Shown here piece by piece: positions 25,017-33,708 of a stretch of DNA of 41,604 nucleotides. Location: positions 1-41,604 of the forward strand of contig JAITGC010000017.1 in the NCBI GenBank assembly GCA_031280915.1. Reading direction: 5' to 3'. This DNA is from Desulfovibrio sp. (GTDB lineage: Bacteria; Desulfobacterota; Desulfovibrionia; Desulfovibrionales; Desulfovibrionaceae). Position 1 is the stretch's first letter, and every line of letters starts with the position of its first letter. Both the position numbers and the translations under genes were made by a program. The notes under the pieces are model-generated. The model was not told where the DNA came from and did no database searches. It saw only the letters and a program-made list of their open reading frames with translations.

Positions 25017-25898
25017 TCACACCACCCGGTTTCGTCCGGAGTTTTTGGCGGCGTAAAGCCGTTTGTCGGCGAGCTCTATAAGCGCCTCCTGCTTCAGTTC
25101 GGACAGCTCGCTGCTGCAAGCCACGCCTGCGCTGATGGTTATGCGCAACATATTGTCGCCGATGGATATTTCGGTTTCCTCAACGAGCTTGCGGATTCGT
25201 TCCGCTATTTCACGGCAGTTGCCCAGGTCGGTATCGGGCAAACAGAGCATGAATTCCTCGCCGCCATAGCGCGCCGCAAAATCCGAAGCGCGCCGGATAA
25301 AGGAATTGAGAATCCCGCCCGTTTTGGCCAGCACCGCGTCGCCCGCCTGATGCCCGTACGAATCGTTTATCTTTTTGAAGAAATCAATGTCGAACATGGC
25401 CAGCGAAACCGGCTTTTCCAACTTGCGGCCGCTCTCGAGGATGTTCGGGAGCTTCTCCGTTATATACCGCCTGTTCATGAGGCCTGTCAGTTGATCAACA
25501 GTGGCCAGGCGGTTGAACTTGTCGATAATGTTCGACACCTCGTCTTCGCGCACCTGCTCGTTGGCCTCCACTGTCATGGATGTGGTGATGTCCTTTATGA
25601 TCTCCAGCACGACATCCTTGCCGTCAACGTGGGCCGGAGCGGAGATAATGAGAACCACCGAACCTCCGACGTATTCCAGTTTGACTATCTGTTCGTTGGC
25701 GTACAGGGCGCGGATGGAGGTGCAGTTGCGGCAGCGCTCCGATGACCCCAGGGCCTCCATGCATTTTTGTTCGGTTTGACGGAGCATTCCGTCCTTCAAC
25801 TCGTATACCGTGCCTGATCGGGCGTCCACCATGCGGATGGCGTCAAACATTCCGGTAAAGATATTTTGCTCTTTTACTATCTGCATGATGTCGTTCAT
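25017..25898 (-). CDS. Diguanylate cyclase with cysteine-containing N-terminal sensor domain
   Basis: 293 residues, soluble. A PAS-like N-terminal domain (about 10-115) contains a Cys46, Cys56, Cys59 group (KC...RCRNC). A short coiled coil leads to a GGDEF domain (about 130-293) with DQLTGLMNRR, FDIDFFKKINDSYGHQAGD and the active site GGEEF. The RASD inhibitory site stands exactly five residues before it, so product feedback by c-di-GMP is expected. The C-x9-C-x2-C pattern may bind metal or sense redox, which is inference. GGAG lies 6 bases before the ATG. It converges with the AsmA gene, with 21 bases between stops. Confidence 0.92.
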   Translation of the reverse strand: MNDIMQIVKEQNIFTGMFDAIRMVDARSGTVYELKDGMLRQTEQKCMEALGSSERCRNCTSIRALYANEQIVKLEYVGGSVVLIISAPAHVDGKDVVLEIIKDITTSMTVEANEQVREDEVSNIIDKFNRLATVDQLTGLMNRRYITEKLPNILESGRKLEKPVSLAMFDIDFFKKINDSYGHQAGDAVLAKTGGILNSFIRRASDFAARYGGEEFMLCLPDTDLGNCREIAERIRKLVEETEISIGDNMLRITISAGVACSSELSELKQEALIELADKRLYAAKNSGRNRVV

Positions 25899-26675
25899 GA
25901 CAACTCCAGCGCGGAGATCCGGCGTTCAGGCCGGGGGGAGGAAGCGCGCTCCTTGCATTTTGCCCCAACAAGGCGTGAAACGCGCGAAAAACGCACACGC
26001 GCAAAGGGTAAGCAGGCGGAACCAGGACGCGCGAAAAAAGCGTCCGGCCCGCGGCCACGATGGTAATAAAGCCGGGGAGGGCCGGCAAAAGCGAGCGTGT
26101 TGCGGATGCTCCTCAAGACAGCCGCGCGGTGTCCGCAACACCCCGGCTTCCCGCCGGGGAGGGGAGAGGGCCGTGCGGCCCTGGCTCGCTTATGAGGCCG
26201 GAGACATCGACGGAATACGACGGCGCCGTTGGCGTTCCAGGCCCAAGGGGAAATCCGGTCAAAACAAACCCGACCGGCGATATCCAACGTGCCCGGCGGC
26301 GATCCCGCCCGGCCTGCCGCACGGCCTGAAACGGGGTACTCCATATTGCGGGTATTGGTTGAAGATAGTCATATGTATTACGATAAAAGGACAGGACTGT
26401 CAATGGAGAAAGTAGGGCAGACGCATCTAAATTTTGGCGATATTCAACACTCGCCGTTCCAAAAGAATCCTTGGAGACGGGGGGCAAAACAGTAGTCAAA
26501 AACGCCTGGAATCATTGCGGATCAAAAAAATGAGATGCATCTGCCCTGATGGGGAAGCAGACATCTGTTTTCCCCGCGCGAAACATTGCGTCCAGACCGG
26601 CAAGTAAGCTGTTTTTCCCCATGAGTGGGGTACGTGTATCCGCATGCCCATTCTTTCTTCAATGCCGTCCGATGA
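25899..26675. other. Long non-coding gap between the cyclase and the pseudoreceiver gene
   Basis: 777 bases without a convincing gene. Features: a long-loop inverted repeat GTGTTGCGGA/TCCGCAACAC (26097-26106 and 26132-26141) followed at once by CCCCGGC/GCCGGGG (26141-26159). A more AT-rich part (about 26340-26560) differs in composition from its surroundings, and a CCCCA/TGGGG hairpin lies near 26618-26632. Open frames here are short, lack ribosome sites and resemble nothing I know. It could hold an untranslated RNA or the remains of a lost gene. Confidence 0.45.
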
Positions 26676-27980
26676 TCACAGGTGACCGCGCGCCAGCTTC
26701 CAGGTGTATTTTATGATGGAAATCAGGTCGCCGTTGCCCGTGAAATCCGCAACGGCCTTGTCGGCGGGATCGGCCTGGGCAAGTGGCTTGGTCACAGCGC
26801 GCCAGTTCAGGGCGGGGGTATTCGCCTCTCGCTGGGTGTCTGGCGGAGCGCCGCACCGCGCCGTGTTCTGCACTTCTTCCTTGTCAGGGGCATCCTCGCG
26901 TTCGCGCTCCAGAAGAAGAGAAACTTTGCGGCGACGTTCCGCTTCGGCCGCCCGTCTCCAATCCTCTTGCTGATGGCGCAGTTTTTGAAATTCTTTGTTT
27001 ACGGAAGCGGCCAGACGTTCGCCCCGTTCCCCCATAACGGCCGCCAGGGCCAATTCCAGTTTCCGCAACATATCTTCCGGAGCTTCGGCGGCAAGACATA
27101 TCTGGGCCGTTTTGTCCCGGATATGCGCTTCAGGCGTGAGTTCAAAGCCTTCCGTCAGATATTTTGCGGCTTCCTCGTGGCGGTCCTGGCGCAAAGCTTG
27201 CAAGGCCCGCGCGAGAAAGGGATTTTTGGCTGAAGGATTTTCCCTTTGAAGGCGCGCATAAACGGCGCGTGCGCGCTCCCATTGGCCGGCGCGGATGAAT
27301 TCATCAACGGCGATGGCCAGGGAGTGACCGTACCGCGCGGCGTCTCCTTTGTTTTTCCAGGCCGCCGCCAGGCCCAGTTCCGCTCCGGCCTTGAGGCGTT
27401 CGTCTCGCCGGGCCTGCCGAAAGGCCCCGATGGCGTCGTTCCACCGGCCTTCCTCCAGGGATTGTCTGCCCACACGATAATAATCCCCAGGTTGTCGTTC
27501 CTGTCTGGGCGGCGCTGTCTCGGCGAGAGCCTTGTCAAATTCTCCGTCGTCGTCGGACAGGGTGGCGGCGCTCCATCCAGCCTTGGCGGCGACAAGGGAA
27601 AAAATGAGTCTTCTGAGGTCTTCCGTGGAATAGGGCCTGCCCAGCAGGGCGCTGGCGTTGAAGCCGAGGGTTTTGCAGTGTTCCACCTCACTGTCACTGG
27701 AAAGGACAAGAAGGGTCGGCAGGTTTTTGAGGCGCGGATGTAGACGCAGAAGCGCGCAAAAAGAATCTCCGTCCATGTCGGACAGCTTTTGGGCGCAGAT
27801 GACGACATCCGGCAGAACTTCAGGGGGAGAGGCGGCGAGGGAGCGCGCGACGGTCAGCCCGGAAGTCATGAAGGTAAAGTGGGCAACTCCCATATCGCGC
27901 AAGGCGCGTTTTTCCAGGACAGCAAATTGCTCGTCTGCGGCAAGCAGCAGTATTACGGGCATGTCCAGGCGCGTATCCAT
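26676..27980 (-). CDS. Pseudo-receiver plus TPR protein
   Basis: 434 residues. Residues about 7-125 are a response-regulator receiver fold (PVILLLAADEQF, VLSSD, LLGRPYSTEDLRRLI). The phospho-acceptor Asp is replaced by Ala63 (VVICAQKLSDMDG), and the conserved Lys is Arg115, so classical phosphorylation is unlikely. The middle (about 145-320) has helical repeats with TPR character: YYRVGRQSLEEGRWNDAIGAFRQARR, AELGLAAAWKNKGD and ALQALRQDRHEEAAKYLTEGFELTP. A charged coiled coil (335-375) and a disordered tail follow. It probably acts as a protein-binding scaffold. It is the last gene of the argG-argH run, 9 bases after the preceding gene. Confidence 0.8.
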   Translation of the reverse strand: MDTRLDMPVILLLAADEQFAVLEKRALRDMGVAHFTFMTSGLTVARSLAASPPEVLPDVVICAQKLSDMDGDSFCALLRLHPRLKNLPTLLVLSSDSEVEHCKTLGFNASALLGRPYSTEDLRRLIFSLVAAKAGWSAATLSDDDGEFDKALAETAPPRQERQPGDYYRVGRQSLEEGRWNDAIGAFRQARRDERLKAGAELGLAAAWKNKGDAARYGHSLAIAVDEFIRAGQWERARAVYARLQRENPSAKNPFLARALQALRQDRHEEAAKYLTEGFELTPEAHIRDKTAQICLAAEAPEDMLRKLELALAAVMGERGERLAASVNKEFQKLRHQQEDWRRAAEAERRRKVSLLLEREREDAPDKEEVQNTARCGAPPDTQREANTPALNWRAVTKPLAQADPADKAVADFTGNGDLISIIKYTWKLARGHL

Positions 27981-27989
27981 AGCTTGCTT

Positions 27990-28868
27990 TCAAGGCAGGG
28001 GGCCAAAAGCCAGCCGCGAAACGCGGAAAAAATCGGGCGTAAGTCCGGCATGCAGCCAAAAGCATTCGCAGCCTGGGGAGAGAGCCAAAGAGTCTGCATG
28101 ATGCGGGCCGCAGCGATGGTGGCGGCAATGGCCCCGGGCGGCCTCGGAGGCCAGGTACAGGGCCGTCGGAGTAACCGGATGGGCTGGTTCCAGAGCCTGT
28201 TCCAGGGCTTTGCCCTGGGCGAAGGAGAGCACTTCAAGGTCGAAGGCGGCGGGCTCAGGCAGAACCAGGGCCGGAGAGCGGCGTTCCTCAAAGCAGGGGA
28301 CGCCGAGGGCGCGCGCCGCATGGCGCGCGCTGTCCAGTTCCCCCTCGTGCAGCAGCGCAAGGCGGCCTGGCCCAGGTTGGCTTTCTTCCAGCAGGGCGCA
28401 CAAAGCAGCGGCGTCAAGAAGGGTGAAAATATTTTCCACTCCTGAAAGATCAAGAGTTACAAGAGCCTGAGGGGAGGGATGTCCGCCCACGCAAACCGCG
28501 CCGAGCAGGGGCACGCCCGCCAGATGAGCGGGCACACATGCCGCCGCCAGCCTGGCGGCGGCGGTGTAATGTGGCGTAAAGGCCACAAGAGCCCAAGGCG
28601 CGGGGAAAGCCGTTGTTTGTCGCCAATAGCCGAGATGCGCGTCAGCCCGGCTTTCGCGCGTTCTGCCGGGGCTTTGCCCGAAATGCATGAAAGCCAGTGC
28701 CAGAGCGCTTTTCAAGGCAGTTCTGCAACGCGGAGGCGTGGCTTCATAGGCCTGTTCCGAGAGTGCGTCGTCAAGGCGGTATTTTTCCGCCCAATCCGGC
28801 CAGCGTCCCGCAAAGGCATCAGAGTCGTCGTGGGGAGAAAACTTGTTCACCGCTTGGGAAGCTGTCAT
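27990..28868 (-). CDS. Unknown protein between argH and the pseudoreceiver gene
   Basis: 292 residues, Ala-rich and soluble, with no signal peptide. The middle part (FTPHYTAAARLAAACVPAHLAGVPLLGAVCVGG, and LDLSGVENIFTLLDAAALCALLEE) recalls the nucleotide-binding fold of histidinol or aldehyde dehydrogenases, but no catalytic motif is recognisable. The C-terminal part has a Cys/His cluster (RGHCRHHRCGPHHAD, about 244-258) that could bind metal. It starts 10 bases after argH with AGGGGCGAAG before the ATG, so it is co-translated with the arginine genes. I do not assign a function. A dehydrogenase-like relic with a metal site is one possibility. Confidence 0.6.
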   Translation of the reverse strand: MTASQAVNKFSPHDDSDAFAGRWPDWAEKYRLDDALSEQAYEATPPRCRTALKSALALAFMHFGQSPGRTRESRADAHLGYWRQTTAFPAPWALVAFTPHYTAAARLAAACVPAHLAGVPLLGAVCVGGHPSPQALVTLDLSGVENIFTLLDAAALCALLEESQPGPGRLALLHEGELDSARHAARALGVPCFEERRSPALVLPEPAAFDLEVLSFAQGKALEQALEPAHPVTPTALYLASEAARGHCRHHRCGPHHADSLALSPGCECFWLHAGLTPDFFRVSRLAFGPLP

Positions 28869-28878
28869 CTTCGCCCCT

Positions 28879-30282
28879 TCAGCCGGCTGATTGCCGATTC
28901 CTGCCGTCCACCCAGCGTTGCATCTGTTTCAGTTGACGCTTCACAGAGCGCGGTCCCGTGCCGCCGGGGGTTTCCCGTCGCCGCACGGCCGCGGCGTAGT
29001 CGAGCGTCGCGTGGACATCCCGTTCAACGCGAGGCTCTATGGCCCGCAACTCGCTCAGAGACAGTGACTCAAGGCCCTTGCCGTGCCGTTCGGCCTCGGC
29101 CACGGCTTGTCCGGCCGCATGGTGGGCTTCGCGGAAGGGCAGCCCCTTGCCCACAAGATAGTCCGCCAGTTCCGTGGCGTTGAGAAAGCCGCGTCGGCAG
29201 GCTTCACGCATTTTGTCCACGCGGAATTCAAGCTCGTTCAGCATGCCCGCCATGATGCGCAGCGAGGCCTCAACAGTGGCCTCGACATCGAAAAAGGCCT
29301 CCTTGTCTTCCTGCATGTCGCGGTTATAGGCCAGGGGCAAAGCTTTCATAACAGTGAGCAGGGCCGTCAGCGCGCCATAGACGCGGCCGGTTTTGCCCCG
29401 CATAAGCTCGGCCACATCCGGGTTTTTTTTCTGCGGCATGATGGATGAGCCTGTGGCGTAGCCGTCAGGCAGGCGCACAAAGCCGAAAGCCGGGTTGGCC
29501 CAGAGGATGATTTCCTCACACAGCCGGGAGAGGTGCATCATGATGGCCGCCGCGCAAAAAAGCGTTTCCAGGGCGAAATCCCTGTCGGACACGGCGTCCA
29601 TGGAGTTGCTGTAAACCGTCTCGAAACCGACTTCCCGCGCGACGCTCAGCGGATCAAGAGGATAGGTCGCGCCGGCCAGGGCGGCCGCGCCCAGCGGGGA
29701 GACGCGCACACGCTTCAGCGCGTCGTCAAGGCGTTCGACATCCCGGCGGAACATCCAGGCGTAAGCCAACAGATGATGGGCCAGGCTTATCGGTTGAGCG
29801 GGCTGCAAATGCGTACAACCGGGCAGAATGTCCCCTTTGTGTTCAGCGGCGCGCTTTGTCAGCGTATCGCAGAGGGACACGGCTTCGCTCTGCCAGCGCG
29901 TAACGCTGTCAGCCACATAAAGTCTGAAGGCAAGGCCCACCTGATCGTTGCGGCTGCGGCCGGTATGCAGTTTTTTACCTGCGTCCCCCACCAGTTCAAT
30001 GAGGCGGGCTTCGATGTTCATGTGAACGTCTTCGAGTTCCGGCTTCCAGGTGAAATGCCCGGAGTCGATTTCTTCCAGTACGCGATCAAGACCGGCAAGG
30101 ATGATTTTCGTCTCTTCAAGGGAGATGATGCACTGTCGGCCGAGCATGGCCGCATGAGCCCTGGAGGCCAGTATATCCTGCCGGTAAAGCGCTCTGTCAA
30201 AAGACTGGGATTGGGTATAGGCCGCCGTCGCGGCGTGTGTGCCCCCGGCGAAGCGCCCGCCCCAGCTTCTGTTTTTGCTCAT
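28879..30282 (-). CDS. argH: Argininosuccinate lyase
   Basis: Cleaves argininosuccinate to arginine and fumarate, the last step of arginine synthesis. 467 residues, typical length. It has the family start KNRSWGGRF, the [10 protein letters not shown] block, the catalytic [14 protein letters not shown] segment and the fumarase-superfamily signature [20 protein letters not shown], which supplies the catalytic Ser loop. The ATG overlaps the argG stop (ATGA at 30279-30282), so the last two arginine enzymes are coupled. It is followed after 10 bases by the unknown gene at 27990-28868. Confidence 0.97.
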   Translation of the reverse strand: MSKNRSWGGRFAGGTHAATAAYTQSQSFDRALYRQDILASRAHAAMLGRQCIISLEETKIILAGLDRVLEEIDSGHFTWKPELEDVHMNIEARLIELVGDAGKKLHTGRSRNDQVGLAFRLYVADSVTRWQSEAVSLCDTLTKRAAEHKGDILPGCTHLQPAQPISLAHHLLAYAWMFRRDVERLDDALKRVRVSPLGAAALAGATYPLDPLSVAREVGFETVYSNSMDAVSDRDFALETLFCAAAIMMHLSRLCEEIILWANPAFGFVRLPDGYATGSSIMPQKKNPDVAELMRGKTGRVYGALTALLTVMKALPLAYNRDMQEDKEAFFDVEATVEASLRIMAGMLNELEFRVDKMREACRRGFLNATELADYLVGKGLPFREAHHAAGQAVAEAERHGKGLESLSLSELRAIEPRVERDVHATLDYAAAVRRRETPGGTGPRSVKRQLKQMQRWVDGRNRQSAG

Positions 30283-31508
30283 GACCGGCCTTGATGTTTG
30301 GCCGCGCGCCGTCTGACGGTTCCATGCTGGCGCAGACGCAGGGCGTTCAGGCGGATAAAGCCGGCGGCATCCTTGTGGTCATAGTCGCCGCCTTCCTCAA
30401 AAGTGGCCAATTCCGGTGAAAACAGGGAATTGGGAGAAAGGCGCGAAAGCGGCCAGACACCGCCTTTGTACAGTTTGGCGCGTACCGTGCCGGTGACGTT
30501 TTCCTGCGATTTGTCCATAAAGGCCTGCGCCGCTTCGCGTTCCGGAGAATACCAGAAGCCGTTGTACACACAGCGGGAATAGGGCACGGCCAGCATGTCG
30601 CGCAGGGCGAGCAGTTCACGGTCCATGCAGATGCCCTCCAGATCGCGATGCAGTTTGTAGAGCAGCGTGCCCGCCGGGTTTTCATAAACGCCCCGGCTTT
30701 TCATGCCCACAAAACGATTTTCTACCATGTCATCACGGCCTATGCCGTTGCGGCCGGCGATTTGAGAAAGCTCGGCAATAACGGCGGCCGGGCTCAGTCC
30801 TTTGCCGTTCACGGCCACGGGATTGCCGGATTCAAAGTCCACAGTGACGATTTCCGCCTTGTCCGGCGCCTCCTCAACAGAGAGGCAGCGCTGCTTGCAA
30901 GAGGCGTGCGGCTCCAGGCCGGGGTCTTCAAGTTCGCTGCCTTCAAAACTGGTGTGCAGCATATTGGCGTCCATGCTGTAGCGTTTGGCCTCGCCGGAAA
31001 TGGGGATGCCGTGTTTTGCCGCGAAGGCGGTGAGGGCCGTACGGGACATCAAATCCCACTCCCGCCAGGGCGCGATGACCTGCAAGTCCGGAGCGAGAGC
31101 CGCCACAGTGAATTCAAAGCGCACCTGATCGTTACCCTTGCCTGTGGCCCCGTGGGCAACAACCGGCGCGCCCTCGGCTCTGGCGACATCCACAAGAGCC
31201 TTGGCAATGAGCGGCCGCGCGATGGAAGTGCCCAGCAGATAACGGTTTTCGTACAGGGCCGCGCCGCGCATCATGGGAAAGATAAAATCCCGCGCCATTT
31301 CCTCGCGCAGATCAAGGACAAAGGCTTTTGATGCCCCGGTTTTCAGGGCTTTTTCCTCAACGCCGGAAAGGTCTTCCGGCTGGCCGAGGTCGGCGGTAAC
31401 GGCGATGACCTCGCAATGGCGTTCACTCATCAGCCATTTGAGAATTACGGATGTGTCCAGCCCGCCGGAATAGGCGAGCACCACTTTTTGGGGTGTCGTC
31501 ATGGTCAT
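30279..31508 (-). CDS. argG: Argininosuccinate synthase
   Basis: Joins citrulline and aspartate using ATP. About 409 residues with the PP-loop [11 protein letters not shown] at the N-terminus, [13 protein letters not shown], and the aspartate/citrulline-binding segments typical of the family. The start is uncertain: ATG 31508 (MTMTTPQK) or 31502 matches the usual family start a few residues before KVVLAYSGG, whereas ATG 31541 adds 11 residues and has no ribosome site. It is the first gene of the leftward run argG-argH-unknown-pseudoreceiver. A family B repeat (31584-31707) fills its upstream region, so its promoter must lie within or beyond the repeat. No ARG box was recognised. Confidence 0.96.
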   Translation of the reverse strand: MTMTTPQKVVLAYSGGLDTSVILKWLMSERHCEVIAVTADLGQPEDLSGVEEKALKTGASKAFVLDLREEMARDFIFPMMRGAALYENRYLLGTSIARPLIAKALVDVARAEGAPVVAHGATGKGNDQVRFEFTVAALAPDLQVIAPWREWDLMSRTALTAFAAKHGIPISGEAKRYSMDANMLHTSFEGSELEDPGLEPHASCKQRCLSVEEAPDKAEIVTVDFESGNPVAVNGKGLSPAAVIAELSQIAGRNGIGRDDMVENRFVGMKSRGVYENPAGTLLYKLHRDLEGICMDRELLALRDMLAVPYSRCVYNGFWYSPEREAAQAFMDKSQENVTGTVRAKLYKGGVWPLSRLSPNSLFSPELATFEEGGDYDHKDAAGFIRLNALRLRQHGTVRRRAAKHQGRS

Positions 31509-31583
31509 GCCCGATTGTTTTTGTTGTTTGCTTGTGCCCATTTGATACCAGAAGCCGTCCGCATGTCAATCAATGCCTTAGTT

Positions 31584-31707
31584 GGTATCGGCTCACTTTG
31601 CTTGATACTGCGTCAGGCTCGCCCCGTGCGAAGCTCATGTATGTCTTGATACATTTCGCTCCGCCCGGAACTCGCCTTCCCTGTCTGAACCAAAGTGAGC
31701 CGATACC
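31584..31707. repeat. Terminal-inverted-repeat element, family B, copy 2
   Basis: 124 bp with perfect 17-bp ends (GGTATCGGCTCACTTTG and its complement). The interior matches the copy at 21689-21810 with a handful of substitutions and a small indel. Both copies lie upstream of a leftward gene. Confidence 0.85.
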
Positions 31708-31781
31708 TTTACGTTTGTAGAGCATTTCCCCACATCCAAAGGGGTAGTTCAAAAAAATTTTCGGTGTATATACTGCCCCTG

Positions 31782-31841
31782 GAGCGGTTCAACATTAAAA
31801 ATGTCTGACCGCTCAGCGCGGATTTTCAGAAAAATCCGCGC
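31782..31841 (+). promoter_or_regulatory. Two tandem hairpins in the hcp leader
   Basis: GAGCGGT/ACCGCTC (31782-31814) contains an inner ACATT/AATGT stem. Two bases later GCGCGGATTTT and its exact complement (31816-31841) flank a 4-base loop. No T-run follows, so they are leader structures or repeat parts rather than a terminator. Confidence 0.5.
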
Positions 31842-31849
31842 CACGGAAT

Positions 31850-31906
31850 GCTTGCAAGGTGAACTTGCTTCGCCGTCAAGCAAGCATTTCAAAGTGAATA
31901 TGCTGT
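31850..31906. repeat. Palindromic repeat, family C, copy upstream of hcp
   Basis: Begins GCTTGCAAGG and ends in AGCATTTCAAAGTGAATATGCT, a near-palindrome. A 29-bp stretch (31870-31898) is identical to 40329-40357 upstream of pyrB. It sits just before the hcp ribosome site. Confidence 0.7.
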
Positions 31907-31944
31907 AATAATTCGGAAACAATAAAATACCGGGAGGAAATTTT

Positions 31945-33570
31945 ATGTTTTGCAATCAGTGTGAGCAGACCGTGCAGGGCGTTGCCTGCACAAAGGCCGG
32001 GGTTTGCGGCAAAAACGAGAAAGCGGCCGCGTTGCAAGATTTGATTGTGCATGCCTTGAGGGGGCTGGCCATAGCCGTTCTTGAGGCGGAGAAAAAAGGC
32101 CGCTCCGGCAGCGAGGAAGCGGGGAGGCTGTGCGTCAGAGGGTTATTTTCGACCATCACCAATGTCAATTTTGATGAAAATGCCCTTGCGGGCACACTCC
32201 GCGATATTATCGCCACCCGGGACAAATTTGTCCGGGAGACGGGCATTGCCCTGCCCTCCCGCGTTGCCTTCGCACCGGCGGCTTCTGAAGATGCCTTGCT
32301 TCTCCAGGCCAAAGCGGCGGCAACGACATCCTTTGCCGAGGACGCGGATCGTAACTCGCTGGCCCAGACACTCCTTTTCGGCTTGAAGGGCGCAGCGGCC
32401 TACACGGAGCATGCCGCCGCCCTCGGGTATAAAAACGTGGCGCTCTACACCGCGATCTTCAAAGGACTGGCCTTCGGTTTTGACGGTAAAAGTCCTTCCC
32501 TTGAAGAATGGGTCGGGGCGGCGATGGAATGCGGCAAAACAAACATGATGGCCATGGAGTTGCTTGACGCCGCCAATACGGAAACATACGGGCATCCCGA
32601 ACCGACAAAGGTGTCTCTTGCCCCTGTGGAGGGCAAAGCCATCCTTGTGACCGGCCATGACCTGAAAGATCTGTATGATTTGCTCGTGCAAACCGAAGGC
32701 AAGGGAATCAACGTCTATACCCACGGGGAAATGCTGCCCGCCCATGCCTATCCGGGGCTCAAGCGCTTCTCTCATCTGGCGGGGCATTTCGGCACGGCAT
32801 GGCAGAACCAACAGAAGGAATTTCCCGATTTTCCCGGCCCCATCCTGTTTACGACGAACTGCATTCAGGCGCCCAAGCCGGAATATGCCGCCAACGTGTT
32901 CACCACTGGTCTTGTCGGCTGGCCGGGCATTACCTATGTGCGGAACGGCGATTTCAGAGAGGTGATCGAGCGGGCCTTGAAACTTGAGGGTTTCAGCGCA
33001 GCGCGGGCCGCTGCGGTTCCGGCGAAAAGCGTGATGACGGGTTTTGCCCGCAACGCTGTGCTTGGAGTGGCCGGCAAGGTTATTGAAGGCGTCAAGTCCG
33101 GGGCCATCAGACACTTCTTCCTGGTGGGGGGCTGCGACGGAAGCAGGCAAAACCGCAGCTATTACGCGGAATTTGTGGAAAAGACACCCAAAGACACTGT
33201 GGTGTTGACCCTTGCTTGCGGAAAATTTCGGTTTTTCGACAAACAACTGGGCGATATCAACGGCATCCCGCGCCTGCTGGATGTAGGGCAGTGCAATGAC
33301 GCTTACAGCGCCATCAAAATTGCCCTGGCACTGGCCGAGGCCTTTTCCTGCTCGGTAAATGACCTTCCCTTGTCCCTGATTTTGTCCTGGTATGAGCAGA
33401 AAGCGGTGAGCATACTTCTCACCCTGCTGTCCCTCGGCATCAAGGGGATACGCCTCGGCCCCAGTTTGCCGGCTTTTATTTCTCCGGCGGTTCTGGATGT
33501 TCTTGTGAAAACTTTTGACGTCAAGCCCGTCACCACGCCCGAGGAAGATCTCAAGGCCATTTTGAACTGA
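31945..33570 (+). CDS. hcp: Hybrid cluster protein (hydroxylamine reductase), class I
   Basis: 541 residues, with GGGAGG 7 bases before the ATG. The N-terminal cubane ligands are Cys3, Cys6, Cys15 and Cys21, the spacing of the Desulfovibrio/anaerobe class. All ligands of the hybrid Fe-S-O cluster can be placed: His in TGHDLKDL, Glu in YTHGEMLPAH, Cys in TTNCIQAP, the persulfide Cys in GGCDGSR, Cys in LTLACGKF, Cys in VGQCNDAY and Glu/Lys in WYEQKA. The enzyme reduces hydroxylamine in vitro, and its main cell role is held to be NO detoxification. The downstream Rrf2-type regulator with three cysteines is a natural candidate controller. Confidence 0.97.
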   Translation: MFCNQCEQTVQGVACTKAGVCGKNEKAAALQDLIVHALRGLAIAVLEAEKKGRSGSEEAGRLCVRGLFSTITNVNFDENALAGTLRDIIATRDKFVRETGIALPSRVAFAPAASEDALLLQAKAAATTSFAEDADRNSLAQTLLFGLKGAAAYTEHAAALGYKNVALYTAIFKGLAFGFDGKSPSLEEWVGAAMECGKTNMMAMELLDAANTETYGHPEPTKVSLAPVEGKAILVTGHDLKDLYDLLVQTEGKGINVYTHGEMLPAHAYPGLKRFSHLAGHFGTAWQNQQKEFPDFPGPILFTTNCIQAPKPEYAANVFTTGLVGWPGITYVRNGDFREVIERALKLEGFSAARAAAVPAKSVMTGFARNAVLGVAGKVIEGVKSGAIRHFFLVGGCDGSRQNRSYYAEFVEKTPKDTVVLTLACGKFRFFDKQLGDINGIPRLLDVGQCNDAYSAIKIALALAEAFSCSVNDLPLSLILSWYEQKAVSILLTLLSLGIKGIRLGPSLPAFISPAVLDVLVKTFDVKPVTTPEEDLKAILN

Positions 33571-33585
33571 CTCCATACGTCCCCT

Positions 33586-33617
33586 CCCCCGAGGCTCGCG
33601 GAAACGGGCCTCGGGGG
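33586..33617 (+). terminator. GC hairpin after hcp
   Basis: CCCCCGAGGC and its exact complement flank a 12-base loop, 16 bases after the hcp stop. There is no T-run, so termination may be partial and allow read-through into the Rrf2 gene. Confidence 0.5.
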
Positions 33618-33708
33618 CGATGGCAAAATCCCATTGGCTTGGGATTGTTTTCAATATTCAGGTTGCCCGGAGGGAAGGATGCGTGTATGCTCAATTTGAG
33701 GAGGCGGC

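Larger units (their letters stand above)
31542..31944. other. Divergent argG/hcp intergenic region, mostly repeats
   Basis: 403 bases. From left: the family B repeat (31584-31707), a CCCC/GGGG mini-hairpin near 31719-31746, a possible hcp -10 TATACT (31769-31774) with a weak TTCAAA 15 bases upstream, hairpin 31782-31814, hairpin 31816-31841 and the family C repeat (31850-31906). The hcp ribosome site GGGAGG follows. No gene fits here. Confidence 0.55.

Noticed and set aside
26229..26495. Frame reading RVLVEDSHMYYD, suggestive of a response-regulator start
   Set aside because: No further receiver motifs follow and the frame ends at once. Chance similarity.
31451..31720. Short frames in both family B repeats giving a shared peptide HFAPPGTRL
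   Set aside because: The similarity comes from the repeated DNA itself. No ribosome site and no continuation outside the repeat.
31883..31906. Dyad before hcp that resembles an NsrR-type operator
   Set aside because: The same sequence recurs before pyrB and at several gene ends, so it is a dispersed repeat. A regulatory role cannot be excluded but is not supported.
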